The notes under the pieces were generated by a model that ran no database searches, had not been told where the DNA came from, and saw nothing but the letters and a program-made list of their open reading frames with translations. The position numbers and the translations under genes are program-made. From Micropterix aruncella (taxonomy: Eukaryota > Arthropoda > Insecta > Lepidoptera > Micropterigidae), in the NCBI GenBank assembly GCA_944548615.1, contig OX155957.1, forward strand, positions 4,394,795-4,458,794: DNA of 64,000 nt, read 5' to 3'. Position 1 is the first letter of the stretch. The number at the start of each line of letters is the position of its first letter. Positions 1 through 10,395 of the stretch are shown here, one piece after another.

Positions 1-460
1 GCCACTAAATTGAATTAGGTCACTCCTATTGCTACATCTCTTGCAACCAATGTTAATACAAGCCACCCTGGGGGAGTTAATTAAATGGTTTCCACTATCC
101 TCTTTTGTTTCGTGCTGATCGCGTACTATTTAAACGTGCATTTAAGCGTTAAATTTCCGCGATACTATAGAAGCAAGCAATTATCTCTATTTGTTTTTCT
201 GACTGCCATTAACGCTGGGCCGCTAAATACAAGCTTCGTTGCAAATGCAAATTATTGTGTATCTTCCCCACTTCGTTTACTCATCAATAACACGCGATGC
301 TGAATTGCAAATATACTCATACATTTTGTGCTATAGAGAAGTTCAAGCCTCTATTTGATGGCATACTTGGTATGAGGGATTAAATTCTTTGCATTAGTCG
401 GCAAATTCATTAGGGTATATTCTTTCATTATGTTGTCAATGAGTGGTGTCATTTCGGGGA
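1..460. other. AT-rich sequence, no feature seen
   Basis: No repeat, RNA gene or credible coding region is visible. A 72-codon open frame (85-303, plus) has a hydrophobic start but no recognisable domain, and I treat it as chance. Confidence 0.5.
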
Positions 461-925
461 TCTAATTGGCACTGTTGCATTTTGGCAACTAAGACCGAGT
501 TGTATAGGGTCGGTCAAATACACGGGTTAACACCCATCCGGCGGCCTCCACGCAGAAGTACGAGACAGTTTACTAGGAGTCGACCTTGGGGCGCTCCTGT
601 ACGGTTTGCGCACCATGCGGCGTCAGCCAATCGATTGTGCAATCCGACCAACAGCCGGGGGAGTCTGGAAACAGTAATGTTTTCTATAAAGCGGGGGTAG
701 TTGTTAACTTTACGGAAACAGCTCTTGAAACGACCATTCGGCCACCTGATACCGGGTGAATCAGCAGGGCAAAGGATGCCGTGGTCCGCGTTAGATTCGG
801 TAGACACCGTATCACCGCTACGTAAGAGAGAGGAGCGAGCAAGCGACCTCGATCCTGTGACCAGTCAGGAGGCAGGAGGTATCCTAAGGGTTATTCCAGG
901 CGGAGATATCCTTCCAGACTGTTAA
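461..925 (+). repeat. GCR repeat, subfamily A/B hybrid, 3' part displaced
   Basis: This is a copy of the GC-rich interspersed repeat shared with 5157-6720, 13002-13432, 13679-14216 and 51465-52767. Shared landmarks in order are a CTAATTGGC-like start, CACGGGTTAACACCCATCC, GGCGCTCCTG.ACGGTTTGCG, CAGCCAATCGATTG, AACAGCCGGGGGAGTCTGGA, GCGGGGGTAGTTG, CGACCATTCGGC, TGGTCCGCG.TAGATTCGGT and GACCAGTCAGGAGGCAGGAG. The last part follows subfamily B (GGAGATATCCT). Open frames here on both strands are by-products of high GC. No protein family is recognised. Confidence 0.75.
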
Positions 926-1553
926 CATAGTAAAATTAGAACAGTATAACAACTCCATAGTACGCACCGATTTCGCACTCATACAAGCGCTCGTTGTCCG
1001 TACGCTACCACTATATAGATTCTCAGGCGCCTCGGTGCTAGCCAGTCAGGGCTGTTGCGCGACAGCTAAGTATACAAAAGTGGAATGCTTTCTGTACAAA
1101 CTGTAAGGCAACCGATCAGAAATAAGAAATTACATTTATGAGTATTTACATTTACGTTACGAAATTAAATTTACGAGGTAACGTTTATTGTTCATTTGCG
1201 TGGATAAGTATGTGTCTAGGTAAGTAGGTGCATAGGTATGTAAGTGCGTAGGTAGGTAGGTAGATGCGTTTTTGTAAAGTACCTACTTTAACTTACTAAA
1301 ATGTAAGTATTTTGAATACATACAACCAGTGATGAATGCTGTCACACAAAGTCAGCAATAACTCATATATTCTGTTACAGTACAATTCTGGTAACCGACT
1401 CTTGATCTATAAACCAAAAATACATAAACGTACATGGTAATTATAAAGAATTGCATTTCTGCTTTAATGGGTTCACAACTTGTCAATTGTGTATTTGTTG
1501 TGGAAATTCTGGTGGTTCGGCGAAGCGTAGGTACCTATTTTGAAAACGGGCTA
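926..1553. other. AT-rich segment between two parts of a GCR copy
   Basis: About 630 bp separate the GCR part ending near 925 from the part resuming at 1554. The direct repeat GAGATATCCT stands at 903-912 and 1554-1563, which suggests a later insertion. The inner sequence has weak GTAGGTAGGTAG runs near 1220-1265 and no coding potential that I can see. Confidence 0.4.
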
Positions 1554-1672
1554 GAGATATCCTACTGATATTATTTTACTATGCTGGTAGTCAGGGGGCG
1601 AGGCTGCGCGCAGGTTACCTTTACCAATGCCGTGAGGCATTGGCCTCTGACGGGTGAGTGATGTAACTAGAC
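1554..1672 (+). repeat. GCR-B internal fragment
   Basis: GAGATATCCT, CTGGTAGTCAGGGGGCGAGG, GGTTACCTTT and GCATTGGCCTCTGACGGG match the 3' half of GCR-B (compare 40030-40150 plus and 63590-63690 minus). It is probably the displaced continuation of the copy at 461-925. Confidence 0.65.
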
Positions 1673-2635
1673 AAAATATATTTTTGCCCTGCAACTTTTT
1701 TCCTACGTCATTGGTGGCAACGCACGGAATTCCAAATCCAAATCCCGGAATTAAACAGGTAATAAAAACCGACAGGGATGTGACTGACGACGCGGACGTG
1801 CCAATTTAATATAGGCAATTGGGCTTGAGACTGGCGCGATAGGAGCAAGCATAATTTCTGAATGCAAATATCGTCCCGTAGGAAACGAGCGAAGAGTCTG
1901 TCTGCATTTGGGGCTCTCGCTCCACCGGGCGACATGACGACAATAAGTGTATGCAAATTGAAATTGACGCTTTCCATTATACGCACAGTCGTGCCTTATT
2001 GGGTTTAACGGTTTGACAGTTCAAAATGTCGGTGCATGCATTTTGCATATGGACTTTAACGCTGCTCCAAAACAGGTGCACCAGCGATTCCCAAATAAAA
2101 ATAGAAAAGTATACGGGAAATGAACTACAAAATAATAATATTACCATTGAATATACATACAGATAGACAATCAGACAATCAGACAGACAGACACATAGAC
2201 ATAAATATGTTTTAAAACATATTAAAATAGTGACGAGTTATGTTCTTTCATGTTCAAACATCCAAGCATAGAATTAAGAATAGATAATGAAATTAATCAA
2301 TTTAAATTACGTATTCCGAGTGATTCACTTTTCCTATTTTATTTCAGCGGAACACAAAATGGTCTTTTCGAATAATTGCGATGGTATAATTAACTTTCTT
2401 TTGTTTCCGCAGTTAACAAAGGGCAGAAAAAACCTGGTCGTTTTGAAATGGAATTACGGCTTAATGGGCGGTGGAAAGTTCCAGCTCTGCCCCAACTGGA
2501 ATAAAAATATTCTCGTTAAATGTTTAGCTAACAATTTGATGAAGAGTCGTATTTTGTACGAAACGACAAAAGAAAGAAAGCGAAGCAGGTACCTACTGGA
2601 TGCCCGCAGGAAAAACAGATTTTAAAAATTAGGCC
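1673..2635. other. Unassigned sequence with a short GACA-rich run
   Basis: An imperfect ACAGATAGACAATCAGACA run lies at 2157-2195. A 112-codon open frame (2287-2625, plus) has no recognised motif and an AT-biased composition, so it may be chance. Nothing else was seen. Confidence 0.4.
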
Positions 2636-2654
2636 TTCTTTGTACTGGTTGTCA

Positions 2655-2830
2655 CCCTGACTTTTCCGGCAAGTAGCCAAGGACTGATTTTATCTGAATA
2701 TTAATTTCATAAATACAATCTATGAGTGCCTTCTATCGGCCGGCGGATGAACTCATTTAATTCAGAGAGAGAGACAGATAGACACACAGCAGACAGACAC
2801 AGACAGACTTCAGTCAAGAAATAGTCTTAT
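2655..2830. repeat. Degenerate copy of family D repeat
   Basis: GACTTTTCCGGCAAGTAGCC followed by ATCTGAATATTAATTTCATA and a GACAGACAGACA tract parallels 43634-44078, where ACTTTCCTGTCAAGTAGCC is followed by ATCTGAATATTCATATCATA and a GACAGACACACAG tract. The copy is strongly diverged. Confidence 0.45.
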
Positions 2831-3625
2831 TCGTCTCAGAAATATCAGTTAAATAGATATTTCCGTATAGGCCATTATTTTTTTTTGTGGGTTTACAATA
2901 CTTTCCCTCGTGGGCCGGGAAAGTTAAATTAGTCACTTAAATCAGCATGTATTTATTATCACTAAAACAAAATGCAGACATGCGGATTTTGTTTTGAACA
3001 TGACGCTATCAAGATGATGGTATTCAACACGTATAGTCTCTTCTACATAATTTCAATGTATTGTATAGTGATTGTGGTGTAGTAACATGGAGTTTTACAA
3101 TTAGTCAGTGACGCACAACCTGCCTTTCAGATGATAAGATTGATTTTTTGATTTTTTACATAGAGATAATAGAGATAAGATTGCATAGAGATAATATTTT
3201 AAACAATAAAAAAAAAACACATATTATAATAATAGAACAAAATCAGTTGGGTTAGGTATCAAAAAGTTAAATTATGTAGGTTCAAAAATTATTTTACTAA
3301 TACACTTAATATTGAACGGGAAAATAAACAACAGTAAATATTAACGCGGAAAAAAATGTTACGCAATAATTAAAAAAAATAAAAATAGTTGAAATATAGT
3401 CAATAATTAAAAGAGTCAATAATACATTGTCACAATATAAAAAAAACTAAAAAACACTCTAGATAAAAGAAAAACAAGGGGTTCTTAAATTCAAACTACC
3501 TACATTAGATATGAAAATCAAAATAAATTATGTGAATTAAAAACAGAATATGCAACATATTATTATAACTAAAAATATTAACAATAAATAGTAGATTGTA
3601 TTACAAGGGAGCAAAATAATATTTT
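2831..3625. other. Very AT-rich spacer, nothing recognised
   Basis: Poly-A and poly-T runs dominate. The phrase ATAGAGATAATA occurs twice near 3160-3195. No coding region or element boundary was seen. Confidence 0.5.
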
Positions 3626-3631
3626 TACGGC

Positions 3632-3750
3632 GAGGGCGCTTTTTTTTAATCCAGAGCGAAGTGAGGGATTCTAGAGTAGAATCCCGAGCGTAGCAAGGGA
3701 TTCTTTAGTAGAATCCTGAACGTAGCGAGGGATTCAATAAAGCGCCCGAG
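3632..3750. repeat. GAGCGTAGC minisatellite enclosed by a short inverted repeat
   Basis: Three units of about 32 bp (from about 3648, 3679 and 3711) share GAATCC.GAGCGTAGC.AGGGATTCT. Within each unit GGATTC and GAATCC can pair. The array is bracketed by GGGCGCTTT (3634-3642) and AAAGCGCCC (3739-3747). It lies just beyond the stop of the recombinase-like fragment at 3896-4072 and may belong to the same element. Confidence 0.6.
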
Positions 3751-3895
3751 CCAAAAATATTTTGCGCCCGAGTGATACATTCTACTTTTCATCACCATCT
3801 ATCACCATCATCACCATCTTTCATCATCATCTATGAGAAAATAAAAGGCGCCTCATATTTTATTGTAATATTATTATTTAATAAAACATAGAGTA

Positions 3896-4072
3896 TCAAC
3901 TAAATTGAAATTGAATACTAATTGCATTTCTCCATTCAATAAAATTTCCATAGGTTTTCATATATTTCTCCCGGGATTTTGCAGGTAATAGATAATCAAT
4001 CACATTTCTTGCCTCAGTTCTAATGCTTTCAGGAGTTAAATCTATACTTTCACTGTCACTTGAAGAACTCAT
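3896..4072 (-). pseudogene. N-terminal fragment of a putative tyrosine-recombinase (Crypton-like) protein
   Basis: A 58-codon frame starts at an ATG at 4072 and stops at TGA 3896-3898. It begins with an acidic, serine-rich leader (MSSSSDSESIDLTPES) and continues into DYLLPAKSREKYMKTYGNF and IEWR. The LLPAKSREKY....F..W pattern resembles the start of the SAM-like core-binding domain of arthropod Crypton-type tyrosine recombinases and of related DUF3504-type proteins. No catalytic R-H-R-Y half is present; the frame ends abruptly in QFQFS. A GC-rich region upstream (4160-4320) could be the old promoter. I infer a non-autonomous derivative that kept only the 5' end of the gene. Family recognition is from memory of the motif; the alternative is a chance frame. 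Confidence 0.45.
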
Positions 4073-4381
4073 TTTTCAAAACAAAACCATGAATTTCTTA
4101 CAATCCATGAAAATTGTCGAAAACGCGGGCGACAAAACAATTGATGTTCGCTCATTTTTAATTTCATTTGTTTTCTTTTATTCAGCCGGCGGCGCGATTA
4201 GGGGCCGTCGTACCAGCCAGTCTTTATTCAAACAATATTTGCGTTCGATTTCTTCGGCGCTGAAGACTAAGATGTTCCAAATTCAAAAAGTACGCTGCAA
4301 AAGATAAATTGCGGCGCACTTATTCAAAAAGTGAGCCGCAAAGATAATTGCCGCGCACTTATAAAGTTTCTTATAGAAAAA

Positions 4382-4423
4382 TCGCCTTTAAGTGCGTCCA
4401 CTTTTGGGCGCACTTAAAGGCGA
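4382..4423. other. Perfect hairpin, 15-bp stem
   Basis: TCGCCTTTAAGTGCG (4382-4396) and CGCACTTAAAGGCGA (4409-4423) are exact reverse complements around a 12-base loop. Related pieces (GCGGCGCACTTATT, CCGCGCACTTATAAAG) lie just upstream. It may be a terminal or subterminal structure of the element holding the recombinase fragment. Confidence 0.7.
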
Positions 4424-5140
4424 ACCAGGTCGTCCTTTTCGAATAGATGGGATGAAAACAATTTCTCATCGATATGGATCATCGCAGGCATAACTGTGGA
4501 TTAATCTGCGGATTTCATTTCAAATATATATGTTTAACTATGCCAAATTTATAGGCGGTGGATCATAAACATTATTCCTTATATATCCCCAGAGGAAAAT
4601 GGAATGGCGTTAAATTCTGTGATCGGGTTGGTCAAGGAAGGTAATATTTCGAAAATATTTTGTATGGATTTTTCTTCCAACTATCTTTAAAAACCGTCTT
4701 ACAGTATCAATGGTTGTTCCATCTTGTTAAATCTAGTATCTGTTATTGCAAACTGTATGATTTTTAACAGTAGGCCTTAAAGAAACTACACCATATGACA
4801 ATGACATTGTGAATTCGCAGTCGTTGCTTGCCCATGATAATTTTTGCCAAAATATGGTCCGATTATTCCAGCACTCGAAATTCTAAACCACGACCTTTAG
4901 AGCCACGATCTTAGAGCTGCTCTTGATATTTATCTCGCGTATTTTCGCTACTACTGTATCTGCATTTCTGCTTACTGACATATCCTTCTAAGTCTAGGGC
5001 CTCGGCTAGTCAAATTTTTCGGTGATTATCGAAACAGTATTTAAAAGAGATTTCAGCTTATAGTCGTTTATAACCACAGTATTATTAATTATGAATATGG
5101 GTATAATCCTTGCATATTTGAGATTTTATGGAAAATATTT
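4424..5140. other. Unassigned AT-rich sequence
   Basis: No gene or repeat was recognised. Short frames are broken by stops on both strands. Confidence 0.5.
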
Positions 5141-5949
5141 CTAGTTGACATTGGCTGGGAGTTAATTGGCCCTTGCTGAGTTGGCTACGAAGACCCATTC
5201 TGTTCAGGGTTGGTCACACTCACGGGTCAACACCTATCCGACGGCCTCCACGCATGAGTGCGAGCCTGGGTAAGACTCTGGCCTTATGGTTAGTTTCCCC
5301 TGGGAATCAACCTTCTGGCGCTCCTGGACGGTCTGCGCACCGTGCGGCATAAGCCAATCGATTGCGCACTCTGACTAACAGTCGGGGGAGTCTGGAAGCA
5401 GTACTGTTTCCTATAAAGCGGGGGTGGTTGCGGACCTTACGGCGACTGCTCTTGAGACGACCATCGGCTACCCGATCCTGGGTGAACAGCCGGGCAAAGG
5501 ACGCTGTGGTCCGCGATAGATTCGGTATTCACTGTTTCACCGCTTCGTAAGAGAGAGAGGACCGCGCGAGCGACCTCGAACTCGTAACCAGTGGGCGGCC
5601 ACTTCCATAGAAAGAAAATTTGTATGGAGCCAGAGGCTATCAAGGTGGCAACTTAACTATGCCACAATAACACGAAATGCGGTTGTCAGCCTGCGAGACG
5701 CGTCTGCCCACTTTTCCGCGAGCTGTATATTGTCTTTGCTCTGTCCATCACACATACTGGGCATTTTGCTGCGCATACGCGCGCATAGCGTCTGCACACC
5801 GCTTCCGCTCTGCTGTCAGTCGTGCGTGTGATCAATGGTGCGTCTTATGTGCGTTGTTTGCTTACCGTTTGCTGCGTCACTTGTGTTTTACGTCTTACCG
5901 GCTTCATTTTGGGTTTTTCGAGTTTTGTGCCGCCTCTCGGAAAGTGACG

Positions 5950-6090
5950 ATGTATAAGAAATGTGTAGTTTGCGGACTAATTAGGCGCAAGAGAGGAGAA
6001 CCTGAGGGTGTGAGTGTCTTTTATGGCAGTATTTTTAATGGTACATTTTTTCATAGTAATAATATTTATTCTAATACGAGACATCAATAA
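5950..6090 (+). pseudogene. Short ORF resembling the start of a THAP zinc finger
   Basis: The frame from ATG 5950 reads MYKKCVVCGLIRRKRGEPEG and continues to a stop at 6088. CxxC followed by basic residues and EGVS resembles the first third of a THAP domain (C2CH). The later C and H ligands and the AVPTIF box are absent. A strong donor-like GTGTGAGTGT lies at about 6009, so this may be a first exon cut from a longer gene. The longer frame from 5677 adds only Cys-rich, motif-free sequence. THAP domains occur in P-element-type transposases, which would fit a mobile origin, but this is inference. Confidence 0.25.
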
Positions 6091-6148
6091 ACCGATGCTT
6101 GATTCGTAATTTTGTTTTTATTTCTATCGATTTATGTATCCGGTAAGG

Positions 6149-6233
6149 GTGGGCTACACTGGTTTGTGGCGTTTTTATCGATATCGATAGGTGGGCTGCG
6201 CTGGCTTGTGGCGTTTTTATCGATATCGATAAA
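6149..6233. promoter_or_regulatory. 42-bp tandem duplication carrying TATCGATATCGATA
   Basis: Two units (6149-6190, 6191-6232) share GTGGGCT.C.CTGG.TTGTGG and CGTTTTTATCGATATCGATA. TATCGATA is the binding site of the insect factor DREF (DRE). Four overlapping ATCGAT cores in 85 bp could have promoter or insulator activity. No gene start is seen next to it. Confidence 0.4.
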
Positions 6234-6737
6234 TAGGCTGGTTAATGCTAAAATATTGCATTGGTCAGATTTTGCCATTTCGCAGGACCAGAGGGTTGCC
6301 ATTCTGCTAAAACCAGAGTGTTGAAAAAGAGTGTGACAGACACATTCTACAAGAAATTGCGACGGTTGGCTGCAATGCGGTTTTTGTGCTGTTGGCTATA
6401 TTATAGTCGCCGGTACTAACAAAAGTGAATTTCGATTCAAATGTACTGAGTTCCGCATCTTATTTATATGATCAGTGCTCGTAACCAATCGAGAGGCTGG
6501 AGTAATCTGGTAGCAATTGGAAGTAAGGGCGTGAGTGTAAGCCCGCTGGGTAACACTCCTGGCTATCTCGCGGTTAAGGCGTTGGCCTCTTACGGGTTTG
6601 CGGCGGAGCTTGACGGTGGACTGTTTTGTCCAAGTCTTCTGCGCTCACTCCAGGGAGATAGAACGACCAATTGTTAAAACTTCCTGAGGTGACGGGCTCG
6701 CCCGCTGTAGTCGACAACCCTAGTTGACATTGGCTAT

Positions 6738-7194
6738 GTTAGCAATGAGGTAAGAGGGACTCCGCTTTGCAAGTTTTAATCAATTCTGAATTCAATTATC
6801 AATACCAAACGATAAACTTTGTTCTTAAACGATCTGTTATTTTAAAAATATTCTCAGGCGTTGTTTTATACAGGTGGAAGGAAACTAGATGAGCTGGGAA
6901 GTCTAGGTTATCACTAGGAGAGCTATCCTCTGAATTCGCTCCTTTAATTATAGAGGCAATTTTTAAGTCGATAGTACCAAAATAGTCATTGACATGGTTA
7001 ACTTTTTTCAGGTTTTTTTTGCAGCGTTTTCATATGCCGTTCAATTATCAGGCGATTAGTAAGATTTTTTGCCAGTGCTATACATGTCTTCTCTGATAAT
7101 ATTCCACGGCAGTTTTAATGAAATAGAATAAAAAAAGAATAACTTTTTTGTGCTAAAAAAATACACAACAGGTTTAAAAAAAACAATTTATAAA
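6738..7194. other. Unassigned AT-rich sequence
   Basis: Nothing was recognised apart from poly-T and poly-A runs. Confidence 0.45.
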
Positions 7195-7400
7195 CAATTT
7201 GCGGACTTATCGATATCTTACAATCACTTATTTGTTAAACCAATTTATCATTGTCATGGTATAGTGAACATAAGTAATCAAGTTCAATTTAAAATAAACT
7301 AATATAAATATATGTCATTAAGTTATGCTGGTGTTTTATTACTCTATACCTACCATTTTTTTGCTATTTTGGTCCAGGAAGGATAAAGGAGAGGATAAGG
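7195..7400 (-). repeat. LINE 3' region shared with 12495-12680
   Basis: GCGGACTTATCG, TTTAAAATAAACTAAT, ATGTCATTAA.TTATGCT and GGAAGGATAAAGGAGAGGA recur in the same order at 12505-12675. The segment follows the C-terminal LINE frame at 7339-7668 on the minus strand, so it is probably that LINE's 3' untranslated tail. Confidence 0.6.
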
Positions 7401-7668
7401 TTGGGGTATTTGGATAGTATCTGTGTGGAAGCAAATATTTCTTCAATAACTCTTTGAAAGTGAGCAATGAAGGTGCATGCCTGACAGAGTGTGGTAACTG
7501 TTTTCGTAAACGAGTGGAATGGACCGTAAAAAAGTACGTGTAAACAGAACAATTTGGGATCCCTTGTAGCGTCTCGGGTTTTATCATTTTAATAATGTAC
7601 TTTCGCTGGTTTAATGAGCTCATTCGTTCATTAACGTGTCCGGGCCAATTTAGTACACGTTTCTCCAA
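7339..7668 (-). pseudogene. C-terminal tail of a non-LTR retrotransposon ORF2
   Basis: The minus frame ends with TVHSTRLRKQLPHSVRHA and PSLLTFKELLKKYLL. This matches the post-RT tail common to Jockey/CR1-type LINEs (a W/RL.N.LP..IR.A.SL..FK..LK pattern). The usual Trp is replaced. The RT catalytic region is missing upstream, and the N-terminal third of the frame is not clearly homologous. It is a 5'-truncated or decayed insertion. Confidence 0.6.
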
Positions 7669-7689
7669 AAATATGCGGCCTGGATGGCC

Positions 7690-8525
7690 TTATTGTTTGC
7701 CTCTTTTAGGTCCTGGTGTGTGATAAAGGTTGACATTTGTGGGCAGAATCGGAATTGGTCTTCATCCTGCAGCGTTCCACATATATGCATATCGGGTTCC
7801 TTATGTAGCCCAGTAAACGAGATTACCTTGGCATCTATGTATAGTCACACCCACCCACAGTCTGTTGAGACGGCGCCAGGTGGTATAAGGGAGATGTGAC
7901 CTTGGTGCTATCTGTTCCTTTGCATCCTCGCCAACTGAAGCCCTCCATTGAGTAATGCAATTAGATGATTGACTGCCATTGAGCGGATGTGTTCAACAGA
8001 TTTTCGCGATTTGGTGTGGCTCCTGTTAGTGCAGTGGGTGTCTTGGGTCATACATCACCTTTAGGAGTTCTGAATCAGCCATGATATCAGGACATATTGC
8101 AGGGGACGCGACGCCGATGATCAGATAAAGCTTTTCGACGAAAGTAGGTTTGAGGCAGCCGGAAACAATTCTTGCAACATCGTTCACAGCAGTGTCGACC
8201 ATTTTTGCGTGTCTCATGCACTCCACACTGGAGCAACATATTCCGCTACCGAGACACATAGACCAAGAGCTGAGGTTCTAAGTGTATATGGGTTGGCTCC
8301 CCATGTACTCCTAGTTTGTTTCCTGATGATGTTATTTCTTGAAACCACCTTCTTTTCGTGTTGTGGTAATGAGCCTTGTAAGTTAGAGAGCAGTCGAGGG
8401 TCACTCCCAAGTATTTGGTAAGTATTTGGTGCTTCTCAGTGCTGTAGGGTTTCTCCTGTCCATCTGACCGTGTTTGCTGCTCGCTTGGTGGTTTTTCAGG
8501 TAGAATGCACAAACCTAATGAGCTG
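7690..8525 (-). pseudogene. Decayed Jockey-like LINE reverse transcriptase, thumb and tail
   Basis: Pieces on the minus strand in order are KYLGVTLDCSLTYKAHYHNT (after 8512), NPYTLRTSALGLC (other frame), AEYVAPVWS (third frame), and near 8150-8030 VARIVSGCLKPTFVEKLYL and DSELLKVMYDPRHPLH. These are hallmarks of the region behind the RT palm in Jockey-group elements. At least three frameshifts separate them. The catalytic YADD is not included. The part between 7690 and 8026 is only weakly recognisable. Confidence 0.7.
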
Positions 8526-9577
8526 GCTGAATATTAGGTTGTTTATATATCCATGATAAAAAAAAACAGTCAGCATTAGAAGCTGCCTTTATTTTTTAAC
8601 TACTTATTTCCCTCCGCCTAATACAAAACAATATCTCTTCGCAATTTTTGGTTTAATATTATACTCTTTATGTGGATAATTTTTGGTTTTTATTACTATT
8701 TTGGTTAAATAGGCTGCTATTTTTATCATGAAAAAGGGTATTAGTTAATTCTGTAGTACTGCACATTATTTATTTAGAGTAATAGGTACACAATCAATAC
8801 TCTGACAAATACATTAATTATTGGCAATACAGTGGAGCCTTTTATAACGAGCGAGGTTCGTTCCGCACTCTTACTCGTTAGGCGAAACAAATTTTCTCAT
8901 ACTCCTTATGAGAGGTGCAAAATACTCGTTATGAGGAATTACTTGTTATGAGAAGTGCTCGTTATAGGAGTTTCCTCTGTATTTTCACATATTTTCTTAT
9001 TAGAACATTATATTCTATGTGTATCCGCATGCTTAATTAGTTATTGTCTATGTGCCGTTGTACTGACGATTCATTCAAAAGTATTATTATAAGGCTATTT
9101 TTGTTAAAATTATGAAAAGAAAAAGAATATATTTTATTTATATTAACTACGATCCAGTAAACCATTAAATTACACTAATAGAACGAAAATACATTCTTAA
9201 AGCTTCTCATATATATTTTTTTATGAATAAACTTTCAATAAATTTAGAATAAAAATAGATCTGGTGGTGTTTAATATTGTCCTAAAAATATTATATAAAT
9301 TATTAATCTATTTGTCTAGTAATTTAGAGACTAAAAATGATTTTTAGAGGCCCAGGGATGAAAAAATAAATATTATGACACTATTTGTTATTATGGTTAT
9401 ATAACCGGTATTGCAATTAAGATAGGATTGCGGAAAGATTAATGTGTCTGCCAAAAGTAAATGTAAAAGTTTAAGTGCTGCCTCAGTCGTCTGGATGGTG
9501 CGTTGAAATTTATCGCACGCTCCTAATAAAGCTGTTGAGTATATCCCGCAGTTTGTGCGAAAACATTAGGCTTCCGC
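8526..9577. other. AT-rich sequence with a CTCGTTAT repeat cluster
   Basis: At 8848-8965 the phrase CTCGTTA(T/G) recurs about four times, often followed by GAG or AGG. A similar CTCTATAGTAA cluster occurs at 39160-39200. The rest is AT-rich and shows no coding region. Confidence 0.45.
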
Positions 9578-9626
9578 ACTCTCTCCGTACTCTCTCTCTC
9601 TCTCTCTCCGCACTCTCTCTCAGAGT
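9578..9626. repeat. CT-rich microsatellite
   Basis: CTCTCTCTCTCTCTCT is interrupted by two CCGCACT or CCGTACT units. Confidence 0.8.
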
Positions 9627-10395
9627 AAAAATCTTAAAGTATGCAGCACTAACTAAGCACCTTTTTTTACAACGTCTGGCAAACACAGAGCTAACTCTTC
9701 TATGTTTTCGGTAAATGAACTTATTATTTTGTTATTTGAAAATAGATCATTATTTATTTACGAAAGGGGTTCCCAAAATAAATAATATTTATTCCATTAT
9801 TTCACGCAATTTATGTTTAGGCTAAAAATAAAGCCCATTTGAATCGCACGACCCTCGTCATGGGGATTTCGTAACAGAAATTCCCCTCGGGAAACTTTTC
9901 AAATTTGTAAATGCAATGTGCGTCGTTATTAAAGGAGATTTTTCACCTTATTTTCTTTTACATTGCTCATAGGCAGTTTTAAATTTTATCAATATGCACT
10001 TATATTTTTGTAGTATATTTTTGAAAAAAATATTTATTCAGGCATAAAAATAGGAGAGATCGACGTCAGAAAAATTGCGTTACACGAAGCTCACGAAAAA
10101 AATCCTTCTCCTTTAGTGCAAATAACATTTGCCCAAGGACAGGCCTTTTTCCTTGAGCCCAGATTCTTAATGACATTGAGGATAAATGGAAAGACCTAAA
10201 ATATTGAACCGTTTAAAAATAGAAACGAATAAATTGTTATTTAAATAAGGGCGGTCTAAATCTGAAAACTTGGTTCGTAAAGCGTAAGTATAACAGTAAA
10301 CTTTAACATTAACATTTTGTATACGATTATATAAAGTATATGCATTTAATCTTATCGCATTTATTATTATTTATTTTTATTCTTAGTCGTACTTA
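9627..10395. other. Unassigned sequence
   Basis: No element was recognised. A GC-richer patch at 9845-9900 (CCTCGTCATGGGGATTTCG) looks like single-copy non-coding DNA. Confidence 0.4.

Larger units (their letters stand above)
5593..6477. mobile_element. 885-bp insertion inside a GCR copy, 12-bp target-site duplication
   Basis: GCR-A is interrupted exactly between CTCGTAACCAGT (5581-5592) and CTCGTAACCAAT (6478-6489), which differ at one base. The inserted segment is less GC-rich at its ends, holds a THAP-like start codon region (5950), an AATAAA at about 6087, and a duplicated TATCGATA module. Its ends are not obvious inverted repeats. The element class is unknown. Confidence 0.55.
5141..6737 (+). 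repeat. GCR-A copy with 16-bp flanking direct repeats, split by an 885-bp insertion
   Basis: GCR-A sequence runs 5157-5592 and resumes at 6478-6720, ending with CCTGAGGTGACGGGCTCGCC and GTAGTCGACAACC. The direct repeat CTAGTTGACATTGGCT flanks the copy (about 5140-5155 and 6719-6734), as a target-site duplication would. Within the 3' part the sequence CGGGCTCGCCCG can form a tetraloop hairpin. The copy is a good reference for the full GCR-A length of about 700 bp once the insertion is removed. Confidence 0.7.

Noticed and set aside
3648..3735. CRISPR-like array of repeats and spacers
   Set aside because: Only three diverged tandem units with no unique spacers, in a eukaryotic context without cas genes.
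5677..6090. 137-codon gene
   Set aside because: Only the last third from ATG 5950 shows a motif; the upstream Cys/Ala-rich part looks like untranslated sequence read through.
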